The notes beneath the pieces are model-generated. The model did not search any database, had not been told where the DNA came from, and saw only the letters and a program-made list of their open reading frames with translations. The translations under genes and the position numbers were made by a program. DNA of 64,000 nt from NCBI GenBank assembly GCA_014058105.1, contig JACGCM010001954.1, positions 868,001 through 932,000 of the forward strand, given 5' to 3'. Source of the stretch: Kingdonia uniflora. Lineage: Eukaryota; Streptophyta; Magnoliopsida; Ranunculales; Circaeasteraceae. How positions within the stretch are numbered: the first letter of the stretch is position 1; each line of letters starts with the position of its first letter. Of this stretch, positions 22,005-33,345 are shown one piece after another.

Positions 22005-22987
22005 TCATCATCTTTGGCCGTGAAGAAGATCTTTCTTTGAAAGGGTGATTCAAGCATGAACGCCTTAACTCTTTCGGTGATTTCTAGTTCCTGGATTGCC
22101 TGAGCCATCCTTGCAGGGGATCAGAGTTTGGAAGCACTCTTCAGTTTTTCATCATCTTCACTTTTCTTGAGAAAGAGTTTCAAAGTGTGAACTGAGGGAA
22201 TGTAATCGGAAGAATCATTTGTAAAAAATGTCTGGAAGAGTTGTGATCTGTAAAGTAGTATGTAAATTCTAAGATGTAAGAAATATTTTAATTAATGAAA
22301 TATATTCGTTTTATCATCTTTATGCTGTGTTTCAAACTTCAAATTTTGATGTAGAGGCCCTAAATTATTGGGTATTGAGAAGTAATAATTCTAACTGCGG
22401 ATGAAGAAAAATTGGATAAGGAAAAAGAGTGAAAATACAGTCTAGAAATATGTTGGTGTTATAAATCAAGATGTTATGGAGTATTGGTGAATAAATCGAA
22501 CTGTAGTGAATTCAGTATGTATATTAATAAAGGTAGTGGAAAGTGAGGTTGAAAAGAGGGGAGTTCGAAAATGCAATGAGGTCGTTTAGTGAATCGAGCA
22601 AACAAGTGGCTAGGATGGTTTTAAGATGATTGGTATATTCACTAGCTGTTGCTTCGAATTGACTGAAAGATGTTATGGTATAGGCAGGTAACTAATATTT
22701 GTTTATATGTGATCTGCTGGAGGTGTTTGACTGTATGTTGCGAACTCCATATTTGTGGATGTGTTAGTTGTGCAAATCAGATCTGAGGACATATTTCATA
22801 AAATAGAAAGTATTAGCTGTCACAATATTCATTGGCTCCTGCTGATATTCTTGTTTCCAAAAATTAATTCTTGCAAAATATATCCTTCCTCAAAATTTGT
22901 TGGGGAGGCAATTTAGATTTCCATAGATCTTCATGTTGTCTATATAAAGTAGTGATTCTCGGTTTCTATGTCTTGTATCTTCTGTAG
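22005..22987 (+). other. Probable intron of the copy E antisense gene
   Basis: No sustained coding frame. The first 200 bases continue the inverted similarity to copy A (to about 22235). The end, GTATCTTCTGTAG (22975-22987), is a good splice acceptor that opens the next conserved coding block. Confidence 0.45.
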
Positions 22988-23284
22988 GGAAAAATTTGTT
23001 GTTGAGTATTTGCAAGTTGCTATGGAGATGACACGTTCTCAGCGTGCTCGCCATGTAGTAGACGGTAGGATTAATATCAAAGTGGCTGAACTCTGTGAAT
23101 GCTACTTTCGTATGTTGCCTTACGATGTCATGTTACCCGATTGGCCGTTAAAATTGGGCGGGTTAGATGACGAAGGCAGGCGTGCAGGGTATGACCGTTT
23201 TTTTGTATGTGATGTGTTTTGTGAGTTACTGCTAGATGCCCTTACAGAACATTATAGAACCATCAATATCACAGCTCGGGTAGC
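22988..23284 (+). pseudogene. Second conserved exon of the antisense gene (copy E), truncated
   Basis: The frame holds HVVDGRINIKVAELCECYFR, MLPYDVMLPDWPLKLGGLDD and EGRRAGYDRFFV. The same block is at 59521-59920 (minus) in copy D, where it reads DGRFHIKVAELHKRYIR, LPYDNVLPEWPLNLTGLDD and EGKRAEYDHF. The strong match LPYD-x2-LP-x-WPL-x-L-x-GLDDEG-(R/K)RA in two separate copies points to a real protein domain. In copy E similarity ends at about 23284 (ACAGCTCGGGTAGCA), and from there the sequence matches pol of copy B, so the rest of this exon was lost at the junction. Confidence 0.65.
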
Positions 23285-23289
23285 AATTA

Positions 23290-24375
23290 CAAAAATCCAC
23301 AGAGAATAGTACATAAAATATTACAGAAAATGAGCTGCCAAGTGTAGAAACTACAGAATACGTCGAGATCAATGGAGATAAAAGGGTCACCTACATTGGA
23401 ACTCATTTACCCATGATAGAGCGCAATGTTCTTATTTAATTTCTCAAAGACAACAGTGATGTCTTCGCATGGACATTTTAGGAAATGCCAGACATTGATC
23501 AAAGTTTGGCTTGCTATACGCTTAGTTTGAAACATAAAGTTGAGGCGGTTAAACAGAAATAAAGAACTTTAGCACCAAGCCTCCAAGAAGAAGTCAATAA
23601 AGAGATCGATAAACTCATTGAAGTTGGTAATTCTGAAAAGCCAACTACCCGGAATGGATCTCGAACATTGTAGTAGTACCGAAGAAAAATGGCAAGATTA
23701 GAGTATGCATGGATTTCACAGAGCTCAACAAACATACTCCGAAGGATAGTTTTCCACTTCCTATCATAAACCATCAGTACGATTCTACTGTGGGACACGA
23801 ACTCTTATCTATGATGGACACCGCATAAGGGTACAACCAAATACCTCTGTTACCCGAAGATTAGGAAAAAATAGCTTTCATCGCAGAGCATGGTTTGTAT
23901 TGCTACAAGGTTATGCATTTCGGCCTTAAGAATACAGGAGCCACTTACCAAAGATTGATAGCACAGATTTTTAAATACCATCTTAGGAATATAGTAGAAG
24001 TTTACATTGAAGATATGTTATGTAAAAGTCCTTAAAAGGAGAACCATCTCGCAGATTTACAGACGACTTTTAAAATTCTTCGATCTTACAAAATGAGACT
24101 GAATCCTGACAAGTATCAATTTGGAGACCAATCAGGCATGTTATTGGGTCATTTGATCAGCAAGCAAGGTATCGAGGCTGAGCCAGAACGTATTCTTACA
24201 CTGTTATCTATGCCTTCTCCAAAGACAAAGAAAGATGTACATAAGTTAGTTGGCAAGATAGTAGCAATCAATCATTTTGTCTCTAAGTCCACAGATCGGT
24301 GTCAATGGTTATTCGACCTACAGCGTGAAGGGACAAACAAAAATAAACCTAAAAAAGATCTTGAGATCGCGTGAA
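23290..24375 (+). pseudogene. Gypsy reverse transcriptase (copy B)
   Basis: The RT is readable across frames: KLNKH-type motif as ELNKHTPKDSFPLPIINH, KIAFIAEHGLYCYKVMHF, then VYIEDMLCKS, where the first Asp of the catalytic pair is replaced by Glu. The thumb follows in a clean frame at 24093-24374 (MRLNPDKYQFGDQSG, LLGHLISKQGIEAEPERI). Many stops are single C-to-T changes of Gln or Arg codons. Not functional. Confidence 0.85.
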
Positions 24376-24419
24376 CTGCAGAATGTGAAGCAGCATTCTA
24401 GGAACTAAAATGCTATTTG

Positions 24420-25330
24420 GGAAAGCCACCAATCATGAGTACACCCAAGGAAGGAGAAGAGCTCACCATATATCTTGCCATTACTGATGAATCATTGAGC
24501 TCAATTCTTATTTGACTTGATGAAAAGGCAGAGAAACCTGTCTACTTCATCAGCAAGACTCTCTATCCTGCTGAAATACAGTACACTAAGATTAAGAAAC
24601 TACTTTTAGCTCTCATCTACACATTGTAGAAGTTAAAACAATATTCACAAGCTTACTAAGTTCGAGTAATGACAAATTATGCTTTACGCAAAATCTTGTC
24701 CAAACAAGAAAAATCTAGACGAGTCCAAAAATGGTCGATTACGCTTGGGGAGCACGATATACGTTTCGAGCCACAACATTCCAAAATAGGGTAAGTAGTA
24801 GCAGATTTCCTTGCAGACTTTAAAGTATATGATCCCGACTGGGAAGAGGATAGTACCGACGTAAACGAGGTCCAATTCGAGGAAAAATTAATCTGGATCT
24901 CCAAGAAAGGTTGACGCCTTCTAACTAACGGTTTTGCTGGACCTGCTAGGTTAGGTATTAGGATCACTCTTATCACACTTTCCAATGACTAGATTGAGAA
25001 AACATTCTGACTCAACTTTGAAGCCACCAACAATTAGACCGAATATGAGGCCCTGATCCATGGTCTAGATATGGCTCTTAAGATTGGGGTTCCCGAGTGA
25101 TTAGTATACATGGACTCTTTATTCATATTAAGCCATTATACATACATGTTTTAGAAAAATGGAAAATTGATTAATTACACTGCAGCGGTAGCCGACAGAA
25201 TAAGTAGATTCAAAAAGGCTACCAACGAATATTTTCCTTGCTGAGAAAAAGAATATTCTAATTCCCTTCACTATCTTGCGGGAGTCTTCATTATAGAAGC
25301 TCGATATCTAAAGATCGAAGTAATATCTAC
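24420..25330 (+). pseudogene. Gypsy RNase H and second RNase H-like domain (copy B)
   Basis: MSTPKEGEELTIYLAITDES and YFISKTLYPAEIQYTKIKKL mark the standard RNase H. It is followed by a second domain (FEATNN, TEYEALIHGLDMALKIGVP, then VYMDSLFILSHY) of the archaeal-like RNase H type carried by Tat-lineage elements. In-frame stops throughout. Confidence 0.75.
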
Positions 25331-25399
25331 CCCCAACATTTACATTATCAGTTTAAATTCTGTTAATACTGAGGGCGGTAAAGAGGACGAAGACGATTG

Positions 25400-26643
25400 G
25401 AGACAACTTTTCCTCACATATATCGGACCCAAAAATAAGTTTTATGGTGAAGTCCCCAAAGATCCTACTGAAAGGAGATGTGTGCTTGACAATGCTAAGC
25501 GTTATATCGTTGCCGATAAATTCCTTTATAAAAAGTTAGTTATAGGACTCCATCTCCAATGTTTATCTTATAAAGAGGCTCAAGACTTCCTGCACGAACT
25601 TCATGAAGGTACTTGTGGATCCCGTGCAGCAGGACAATCTTTAGCAAACTGAGTTCTTACTCAAGGAGTCTTTTGGCCTAAAATGAAAGCTCAAGCCATC
25701 AAATATGCGAGCAAGTGTGATGCCTGCCAACGACATGGACCCCAAATTTGAGCTCCAGCCTTGGATCTCCATTCTTGCAAGGTTGTATGGCCATTCAGAA
25801 GGTGGGCCCTCGACCTTGCGAGAGAGTTCCCAACTGCACCAGGAAAAAGGAAATACCTCCTAATCGCAACGGACTACTTTGCCAAATGGGTAGAAGCAGT
25901 TCCTTTTTGTTGAACACGTAAAGACGAAGTCATCAAGTTTATATGAGAAAAGATTATAATATGGTTTGGTTGCCTCCACCTCATCAGAATCGATAATGGA
26001 CCTCAGTTCATTGGATCTAAGGTTATTGAGTTCTTCAACCAGCACAACATCATCCACTCTTCTTCTAATCTGTATTACCCACAAGGAAATGGTCAGGCCA
26101 AAATCACAAATCAAACTATAGTCGACAAAATCAAAAAGTACTTAACAAAAGAGAAGGGTAATTGGGTACAATAATTACCACATGTGTTATGAGCATATCG
26201 AACAACACTACAAGTATCGACTGGATGTACACTGTTATTGTTGGCATACATACCAAAGCAATCATCCCCACTCAATATCATTACCCATTACGTGAGCATA
26301 CCATGACAGATGAAGAAAATGAATTTCAGTTGGCATCTAACATAAATTGGATAAAAAAATAAGAGATAGAGTAATTGTGAACTTGGGAAGATACCATCAG
26401 GCTTTATCCAGATTATATAACAAACGAGTTTATTACAGAGAATTAGAAATTAATGATCTCGTCCTACGAGAAGTACCAAAACACATAAAGGAACTCAATG
26501 TTGGGAAACTCGCAGAAAAATGGGAAAGACCTTTTATCATTGTTAGAAAAAGTAGACTTGGCTTTTATCACCTCGCCACAAAACATGGGGATCGAGTGTC
26601 AAATCCTTGGAATACAAGGAGATTGAAGTTATATCGCAGATAA
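25400..26643 (+). pseudogene. Gypsy integrase (copy B)
   Basis: LYKKLVIGLHLQCLSYKEAQ, HELHEGTCGSRAAGQ and CDACQRHGP show the zinc-binding region. The core carries ATDYFAKWVEAVPF with the first Asp, RIDNGPQFIGSKVIEFFNQH with the second, and the Glu position changed to Lys in YPQGNGQAKITNQTIVD. A clean end frame (26347-26643) carries the C-terminal domain (VGKLAEKWERPFIIVRKSRL) and ends LKLYRR. Stops at several Trp, Gln and Arg codons. Confidence 0.85.
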
Positions 26644-26930
26644 TAATCTATCACAGTGTACTTTTCTAATAAATCTATCATCTTGTACGTCGATTTATAT
26701 TAATGAAATACTTATGTTTGATCGCCTTAAATAAGAGTACTTTATACTATTTCATACAATACTCTTCTACTATATCTAACATTCTTTGTACATCAATCTC
26801 ACAATAATTACATATTTGTGTTTGGTCGCCCTACATTACAATATTTTTCAAATATATCATACAAGTACGTCTATATATAGACCACATTTCAAAAGATCAC
26901 AGGTTACCAGTGGGTTTACCCCATTCTACT
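26644..26930. other. 3' non-coding spacer of copy B
   Basis: AT-rich spacer between integrase and minisatellite. It is matched by 53183-53403 in copy D and, inverted, by 35290-35565 in copy E: ATGAAATACTTATGTTTGAT and ACTTTATACTATTTCATACA recur in all three. Confidence 0.7.
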
Positions 26931-27195
26931 ATTACAGATCGTTTCTTACTTTAGCCAATTTGATCTTCTATTACATTATAGATCGTTTGTTACTTCAACC
27001 AATCTGATCTTCTATTACATTACAGATCATTTGTTACTTCAGCCAATCTGATTTTCTATTACATTACAGTTCGTTTGTTACTTCAGCTAATCTGATATTC
27101 TATTATATTACAGATCGTTTATTACTTCTACAAATCTGATATTCTATTACATTACAGGTTGCTTATTGGATTAAACAATTCAATCTTCTATCATA
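26931..27195 (+). repeat. 44-bp minisatellite, about 6 units (copy B)
   Basis: Unit near ATTACAGATCGTTTGTTACTT plus CAGCCAATCTGATCTTCTATT. Units start at 26931, 26975, 27019, 27063, 27107 and 27151 and decay toward the end. Same unit and position as in copies D and E. Confidence 0.9.
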
Positions 27196-27454
27196 TGATA
27201 AGTCGAGTGTTGGCTTTATAATATGACTACTAGACTTCTTCACCGTAATTGGTTCATCAAAAGGTCAGTACAAATATGTACAAATCACTAATTCTATTAT
27301 CATTCCTATTTTACTACACTCTATCTACTATATTATCATTGGTATAGTACGCGTAATTCCTTCTTACATTCATAACGCCTCATCAAACACTCTAGCTATC
27401 ACTTGAATTATCAGACAACACATCACCACGCGAACTAACCCCACGCCCTAAAAG

Positions 27455-28165
27455 TCACAGATGCATCAACTCTGGCATCATCCCAATAATAATTTGTTTT
27501 CCTTTTTTAACCTTACACTTAGTAAGCACACCAATCTTTAACATTATGCGATCCAGGCACTCAGCTCGCACTAGCTGCATGTCACACTGCACACCATTGG
27601 CGACCAGTTTGTCATAAACAATATCTCTTTTTGTTTATAATATCTTAAACTCAGACACAAAAAGGTGAGTACCGTTGTCATCTCTCTTTCATGCATATCA
27701 CTTGCCTCGCGCTTCGCCTATTCGGGTACAACAAGCTCTAATATTTTTTCTTTAGCCTCATGCAATATCCCTTTCAACATTTTACTGCGTTCTTCTATCA
27801 CCCATTTTTCATCCAATTTAGCTTTATTACAAGCTTCCATCACTGTCATGAATTATGTCATATGGGCCAATAAAGCCATCGATTCCTTATTTTTGACTCA
27901 TTTTGACTTTTCTCTACAACCCCTTCATCAAGATTTACTTCAGCCTTAAAATGATCAGCCTCCAACTTGGTCTTCACGCTAAGCAGTTCCTCAATTTCTT
28001 TTTGATACTCCAAAATATTTAACTCCAAAGTTTGAACTACATCATCTAGAGTCACTATCTAGAGCAACTACATTTTTATTAATTTGTTATGTTCACTATG
28101 GGCATCTTCTAACTCTTTTACTCTCATACTAGTGGGATACCATAATCCTTCATATGTACGAGCAC
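27455..28165 (-). pseudogene. C-terminal part of the antisense gene (copy B)
   Basis: On the minus strand the fragment opens near YEGLWYPTSMRVKELEDAHS, passes through coiled coil (TLDDVVQTLELNILEYQKEI, ELLSVKTKLEADHFKAEVNL) and ends with the conserved tail YDKLVANGVQCDMQLVRAEC then KQIIIGMMPELMHL and a stop (27455). It is an inverted copy of 31000-31710. The tail is the last part of the gene before the minisatellite. A few stops and one frame change. Confidence 0.7.
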
Positions 28166-31100
28166 GCCTATCTAGATTTGGTAGTGGCCCCAGGGAAAGA
28201 GGTTGGTAAGCTTGCTATTGGAGGCGTAGTAGAAGAACAGGTGGTGAGTGAGGTCGCTACTCTAGATATGAGCAAGGGGTCACTGAAAAGGAAATAGCTT
28301 GAGTTCAAAGGCAGTGATCACACTAGTGCCAAGGCTGTAGCCAAGCAGATAGAGATGGAGAAAAAATATTTTATGATGGTCGGGGTTGATTCACATCAGC
28401 TTGATGATGTGTTTCAAGAGCAGACTCTGGGGGTATGTACTGACATTCTCTATCTGATGTATGTATGATCTGATATATGTCTTACTGACCTTATATGTTG
28501 TATTGGCAGCTCTCGATGCTGATGAATGGAGCTACGAAGTGTATTGAGAAGAAGAGCTAGGAGTTCGGAGAGCTTACTCACAAGCTCGATGCTCAAATAG
28601 CTCGTGTAAAGGAGCTCGAGGAGAAGCTCAAGAAAGAGAAAGAGAGCAAGGTCGAAGAGTTAAAAGTGGTTGAAGCACGATATGTTGATTTGTCTTACTG
28701 TGAGGAGACTATCTCTCAAGCATGTATAGAGTTACGGGAGGAAAGAGACTATTTTATCAAATCTTATCGCTACTTCGGGTTGACTGTTGGTGATATAGAG
28801 TTGGGCTGAACCGGCAGATATAAGGAAATCGTCTTTGCTTTTGATACAAAGGACGAAGTATTGGTAGATACTATTATTCCTGCCACTGTATCTACTTCTC
28901 CCTCTTAATAAGTCCGAGCTGCTGGTGAGGTGGATCCTCCATCTGAGGTAGAGACTAACAAGAATGTTTAATCAGTCTGTGGTATTCGGTTTCAAACTCA
29001 CGCTATTCTGTCTTGACTTTGATGAGAATATACTCTATACGGTCTTAAAATTATTAAGTTTGATAAATATTTTTTTAATTATTCTCTGCTTGTATGTTTG
29101 TATGATAACCAAAAATTTATAATTTGTATAGGAGGTAGAGCAGTTGAGAAAAACTATTTTTGACCTGGAGAGATCGTTGAGTAGAGTAAGGGATTTCGTG
29201 GCTCGTATTCAATAGGTACTTAATAAAACTGAGTATGAGAGAATGCAGTTTAAGTCTAATTTGAAAAAAAACTTTAAAGACTTATATAACCTTTAATGTA
29301 GATATGCTAAGATAAAAATATAAAGGGATGAAGTTTTAAGTAAAAAAAGAGGAAAGGGGGGGGGGGCGTTAGTACGCAAATCGAAAGACTTGTCCTGTTT
29401 TAGTGCTCCGAGTGATAAGACTAGGTGTCAGAGGCTTTTGGTAGTTCTAACATTGTATTTTGATGCCAAAGTAGATAGTGAGTGGGGTTTAAAAGAAGCT
29501 TAAGTAGAACTTTTAAAGGAAAATGGTGTAGTACCTAATCCAGTTCGAGTTATGTTTTTAGCCCAAGAAACAAGCAATCATCATAGTACAGCGGTAAAAA
29601 AATGCTCAACTCGAGCTGGTGTATTTGTTTTATGGGGGGATGTAGGGCCCTTACCTGATATTCTTGGCCTTATGTAGGATCAAACAACAATAAGGATTTT
29701 ATTTTTTAGAATAAGAAAAAAGCAAGTAGATATTCAACATAAATTAGAGGGGGAGATAAATGAGTTGCAAGATGTATTGACACACGTATGGAGCAAAAAA
29801 TATCTTTAGCGAATCAATTGTCAAACAAAAGAAAATGGTTCGAAAGAAGGTAGAATGTGGTGTGAGGGCGTTAGGTGTATTGCAAAAGGAAATGCGCAAG
29901 CGTCTGTACAATGCGCATATGCAATTGAAGGAACATTTGTATCCATCATGAGCAAAAGTTGTAGCTCTAACAGACCATGAGCGTCATATAAAAAGTGTGA
30001 TTGAATTTTATAAAGGGAATTAGTGAGGGTAGAGAACGAATTTAGGAAGTATGTAATGGATTGTGGGAATGATTTTGATATAGAGAACGAAAGGGCGGAA
30101 AATATGAAGTTTACAAAATATGAGGGGGAAAAGGTTGTTAAATTTTTTCCCCTAAACCGGTGCCAAATTTGTTAGGAGATGATGATGAGGAGGTCAAGAA
30201 CATGATATCCCGGTCACAAGGAAAGCAACGCCAGTAGGAGGTAGTGCCATTTATATCACCTTTAGACGTGCAGGTAGATAGGTCCAAGAGTTTGAGAGAT
30301 TTGGGGCAGTCCTCTGAGAGTTTGAGAAAGTAAAAGTAAAGTAGTCAAGTCTCTGATCATCTTGCATATGCATTAGATGTTTGTACACTATTTTGATGAT
30401 AAATAAAATTTGTTCTCTATGATGATAATATAGATATGAAATAGAGCTATGGATCGATATTACTCAAATAATATGTTCTTGAGTAAAATTGTTAACTGTG
30501 ATATGTAAACTGTTTGGATACACGAACTAGTATGTATATGAAAGTTGACTATTGTTGCAGGGTGAACTGGCAGAGGTTCAGAACCAGTGTGATGCGTTAC
30601 ATATTTTAAATGAAAAACTAAATGCTGATCTGAATCATCATCAGAAAGTACTGAAAAGTATTACTAATTTAAGGAAAAAAAATAGAGGTGAAAGTAACGA
30701 AAGAGCGAAGCATAGTGGCTCGTTTGACCGAACAACTTGAAGATAAGGAGGCTGAACTAGCCATTGAGCTGAAAAAATGGAGGGGCTTAAAGAAGTTATA
30801 AAGATAATAGAGTTGGACAGTTCAGAATGAAGAACCCAGCAGGAAGCGGAGCCAACACCATGAAGTGGCAGAGTTGTTAGCGACGTTGAAGAAAGAAGAA
30901 GATAATGTTAAAGATTTACAATTTTTGATAAATATGCTTGAGGCAAAAATAATTGTTGTGCGAGCTGCGGTGAGGGATGCAGATAGGCATGCTCGTACAT
31001 AAAAAGAATTGTGGTATGCCACTAGTATGAGAGTGGAAGAGTTAGAAGAGGCTCACAGTGAACAAGACGAATTAATAAAAAGACTATGGCTTAAGATAGG

Positions 31101-31715
31101 GAACTTAGAGGACGCAGTTCAAAATTTGGAGTTAAATACTTTAGAGTGCCAAAAGGAAATAGGGGAACTGCTAAGCACGATGACCAAGTTAGAGGCTGAT
31201 CTTTTTAAGGCTGAAGTAAATCTTGATGAAGGGGTTATAGAGAGAAGTCAGAATGATTCTGTAATGGAGGAATTGATGGCTCTGCTGACCCATATAGATG
31301 AATTTATAGCAGTGATGGAAGCTCGTAATAAAGTTACATTGGATAAAAAATGAGTAATAGAAGAATGCTGCAAGAATTTAGAAGTTATGTTAAATGAAGC
31401 AAAAAGCAAATTTGTAGAGCTTGTTGTCCCTGTTAAGGTGAAACGTGAGGCAAGTGATATGCATGAAAAAGAGATGACGACAGTACTCTCCTTTTTTGTA
31501 TTTGAGTTCAATAGATTAGAAAAAGAAAGATACATGATTTATGACAACCTGGTGTGCAGTGTGACATGCGGTTGGTGCGAGCTGAGTATCTGGATCGCAC
31601 GATGTCAAGAATTGGTGTTCTTACTAAGAGTAAGGTTAAATAAGGAAAACATATTATTATTGGGAGGGTGCCAAAGTTGATGCGTCTGCGACTTTTTGGG
31701 TGTGGGGAAAGTTAG
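28166..31715 (+). pseudogene. Antisense gene, middle and C-terminal part (copy E)
   Basis: Continuation of the copy E antisense gene beyond copy B. Blocks in order: GKLAIGGVVEEQVVSEVATL (28200s); HKLDAQIARVKELEEKLKKE coiled coil (28575-28700); ERDYFIKSYRYFGLTVGDIE (28745-28805, matching ERDHFIQSYYDFGLSEANVE in copy D); several more exon-like coiled-coil blocks at 29130-29340, 29700-30130, 30552-30740 and 30850-31353 (ELEEAHSEQDELIKRLWLKI); and the tail near 31550-31712 (CELSIWIARCQELVF, then NILLLGGCQS after a shift). Stretches between blocks look like introns. Long coiled coils suggest a structural or multimerising protein. Stops and frameshifts make this copy inactive. Confidence 0.6.
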
Positions 31716-32034
31716 TGCGGCGATATGTTGTCTGATAGTCCAAGTGATAGCTCGAGTGATTGATGAGATGTTATGACTGTAAGACAAAATTATGTGTACT
31801 ATACCAATGGAAATATAGTGGATTGAGTGTAGCAAAATTGGACTGACAATAGAATTAGTGATATGTACATATTTGTACTGACCTTTTGTTGAACCAATTG
31901 CGATGTAGAAGTCTTGTAGCCGCATTATAGATTCAATTGTCGACCTATCGCATGGCAGAAGATCGTATTGTATAAAGCAATAAGTGACCTGTTATGTAAT
32001 TGAATATTAGTTTGGCTGAGGCAAAAAACGATCT

Positions 32035-32106
32035 TGTAGTAGCATATTCCTCAGATTCGACAAGAGTAAGCAATAATGTGTACTCGAAGATAACCGCACT
32101 TGATCG
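32035..32106 (+). repeat. Truncated 5' LTR, family 2
   Basis: Matches the first 72 bases of 34524-35004 (TGTAGTAGCATATTCC, GACAAGAGTAAG, CCGCACTTGATCG), then similarity stops abruptly at the deletion point. Confidence 0.85.
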
Positions 32107-32413
32107 CTGCAGTCGCGCCGTAACCCCAACACCACCAACCAATCACCCTCTCCACTCATCACCACCCATTTCTCGCATCACCCACACCAGAACTATCCAT
32201 AAAACCCCTACGACTCCATTTCTTTCACCTTAACACCCAACGAATCACACCCAAACCTGAATTTCCTAAAACTCCTCTATCAAACACTAACACTTCTATT
32301 TTACAAATCATTCACTTTCGATTCAATTCAGCATACAATAACATTCATTTTACTTAATTTTATTCGTTTATACCTTAATCAATCGCAATAAACAAACATC
32401 AAAGCCCGAATTA
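32107..32413. other. No gene seen inside the family 2 element
   Basis: C-rich non-coding sequence (runs such as CACCACCAACCAATCACCC) between the deletion point and the first conserved antisense exon. No coding frame can be supported. Confidence 0.4.
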
Positions 32414-32515
32414 CTAACCTTGTTTACGTGCTGCTTTTGTATCCCTCTCATTTGCTCGCTTGGCTCTTTCAATCAGCACGCTAATCTCCTCTTTTACAAT
32501 CGTAGATAACCAATC
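32414..32515 (-). pseudogene. Conserved 34-codon exon of the family 2 antisense gene
   Basis: Minus-strand frame ending in a stop at 32414: EEISVLIERAKRANERDTKA then ARKQG. The partner in copy F (63780-63880, plus) reads EEICVLIVRAKWAKERNTEV then AHKYG and the same stop. Length, frame and stop agree between two separated copies, which supports a real coding exon. Confidence 0.55.
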
Positions 32516-33153
32516 CAACGACGAATAATAATAATTTGAACTAAAGATATTTTTTTTCTATGTTTGCAAAGTGTGAACAGTCACCCACTTCAGAGGTATT
32601 TATAGACCCCACCTGACTGTTTATCGTACCATTTTGCGACCATTTAAATCCTCGAACATAATGCCTTCTACTTCTTTTCCCTACCTCTTCGATATTTCAC
32701 CTACTTAGAGCCAACAAATGCTTACACTCCCACTCTAATTCTTCCATATCTCGACAAACTTCTTTGGATACACTCATGTGCAACAAAGCACAACCTATAT
32801 TGTCACAAAGACGATTAACATCATCTTCCTTATATTTGATACTATCACCTAAAGTAACACATCTGGCCATAATCATTATTCAGGACAGTTCCCCAACTTC
32901 TACTTTACCTAAACATTCCTATATTTTTGGGTCCTTCGACAACATCTACAATATCAATATATTCAACATTCTACCAGAAACTTGCTTAAAGCTTTTTTTT
33001 TCCATTACCAAATTTCAACAAGTATATTATCCATTCGACAAATAAACAACAAATTACTTTCATCGACAAAATATCCTACACAACTATTTTCATTCCATTT
33101 CATTGACCATAACAAATCCTTACAGCGACCTACTCCTACTAAACATCACAACT

Positions 33154-33345
33154 TCATAAACCCCTAGCTGCAACTTCATCTTCCCTCTTCACCAACAACT
33201 TTGCTCGAGTCCACATACCACCACATCGTTTAGGAGGGTGCCAAAATTGTAATTTGACACAAAATTTAACGTCTTCCTCAGCCTCCTTCGCTTCTACCTC
33301 GTTCATTCCTTCATAATCTGGCTCTTCTGGATCTTCCATATGCAT
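33154..33345 (-). pseudogene. N-terminal module of the antisense gene, family 2 (deleted element)
   Basis: A 63-codon frame with [20 protein letters not shown] and [20 protein letters not shown]. It aligns with 62852-63034 in copy F ([20 protein letters not shown]). It occupies the same position, upstream in the antisense direction near the 3' LTR, as the family 1 module (YEEVVEAEDDHFQM...), to which it is weakly similar. The start part (33345-33450) is damaged. Confidence 0.5.

Larger units (their letters stand above)
23285..28165 (+). mobile_element. Copy B: LTR-less fragment of a Tat-type gypsy element
   Basis: Plus-oriented piece starting inside the protease-RT spacer and running through RT, RNase H, integrase, the 44-bp minisatellite and the last part of an antisense gene (minus strand). 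Neither end is an LTR. The left junction is in the second exon of copy E's antisense gene (about 23284), the right at about 28165 (ACGAGCACG / CCTATCTAG). On the right, copy E's antisense gene resumes at a point about 2 kb further along than where it stopped, judged against copy D, so about 2 kb of E was lost when B arrived. Confidence 0.78.

Noticed and set aside
26931..27195. Regularly spaced repeats that could suggest a CRISPR-like array
   Set aside because: The 44-bp units are directly adjacent, with no unique spacers, and lie in a plant retrotransposon. It is a minisatellite.
29355..29368. G run as a quadruplex or polypurine tract
   Set aside because: A single short homopolymer next to A-rich sequence and not adjacent to any LTR start.
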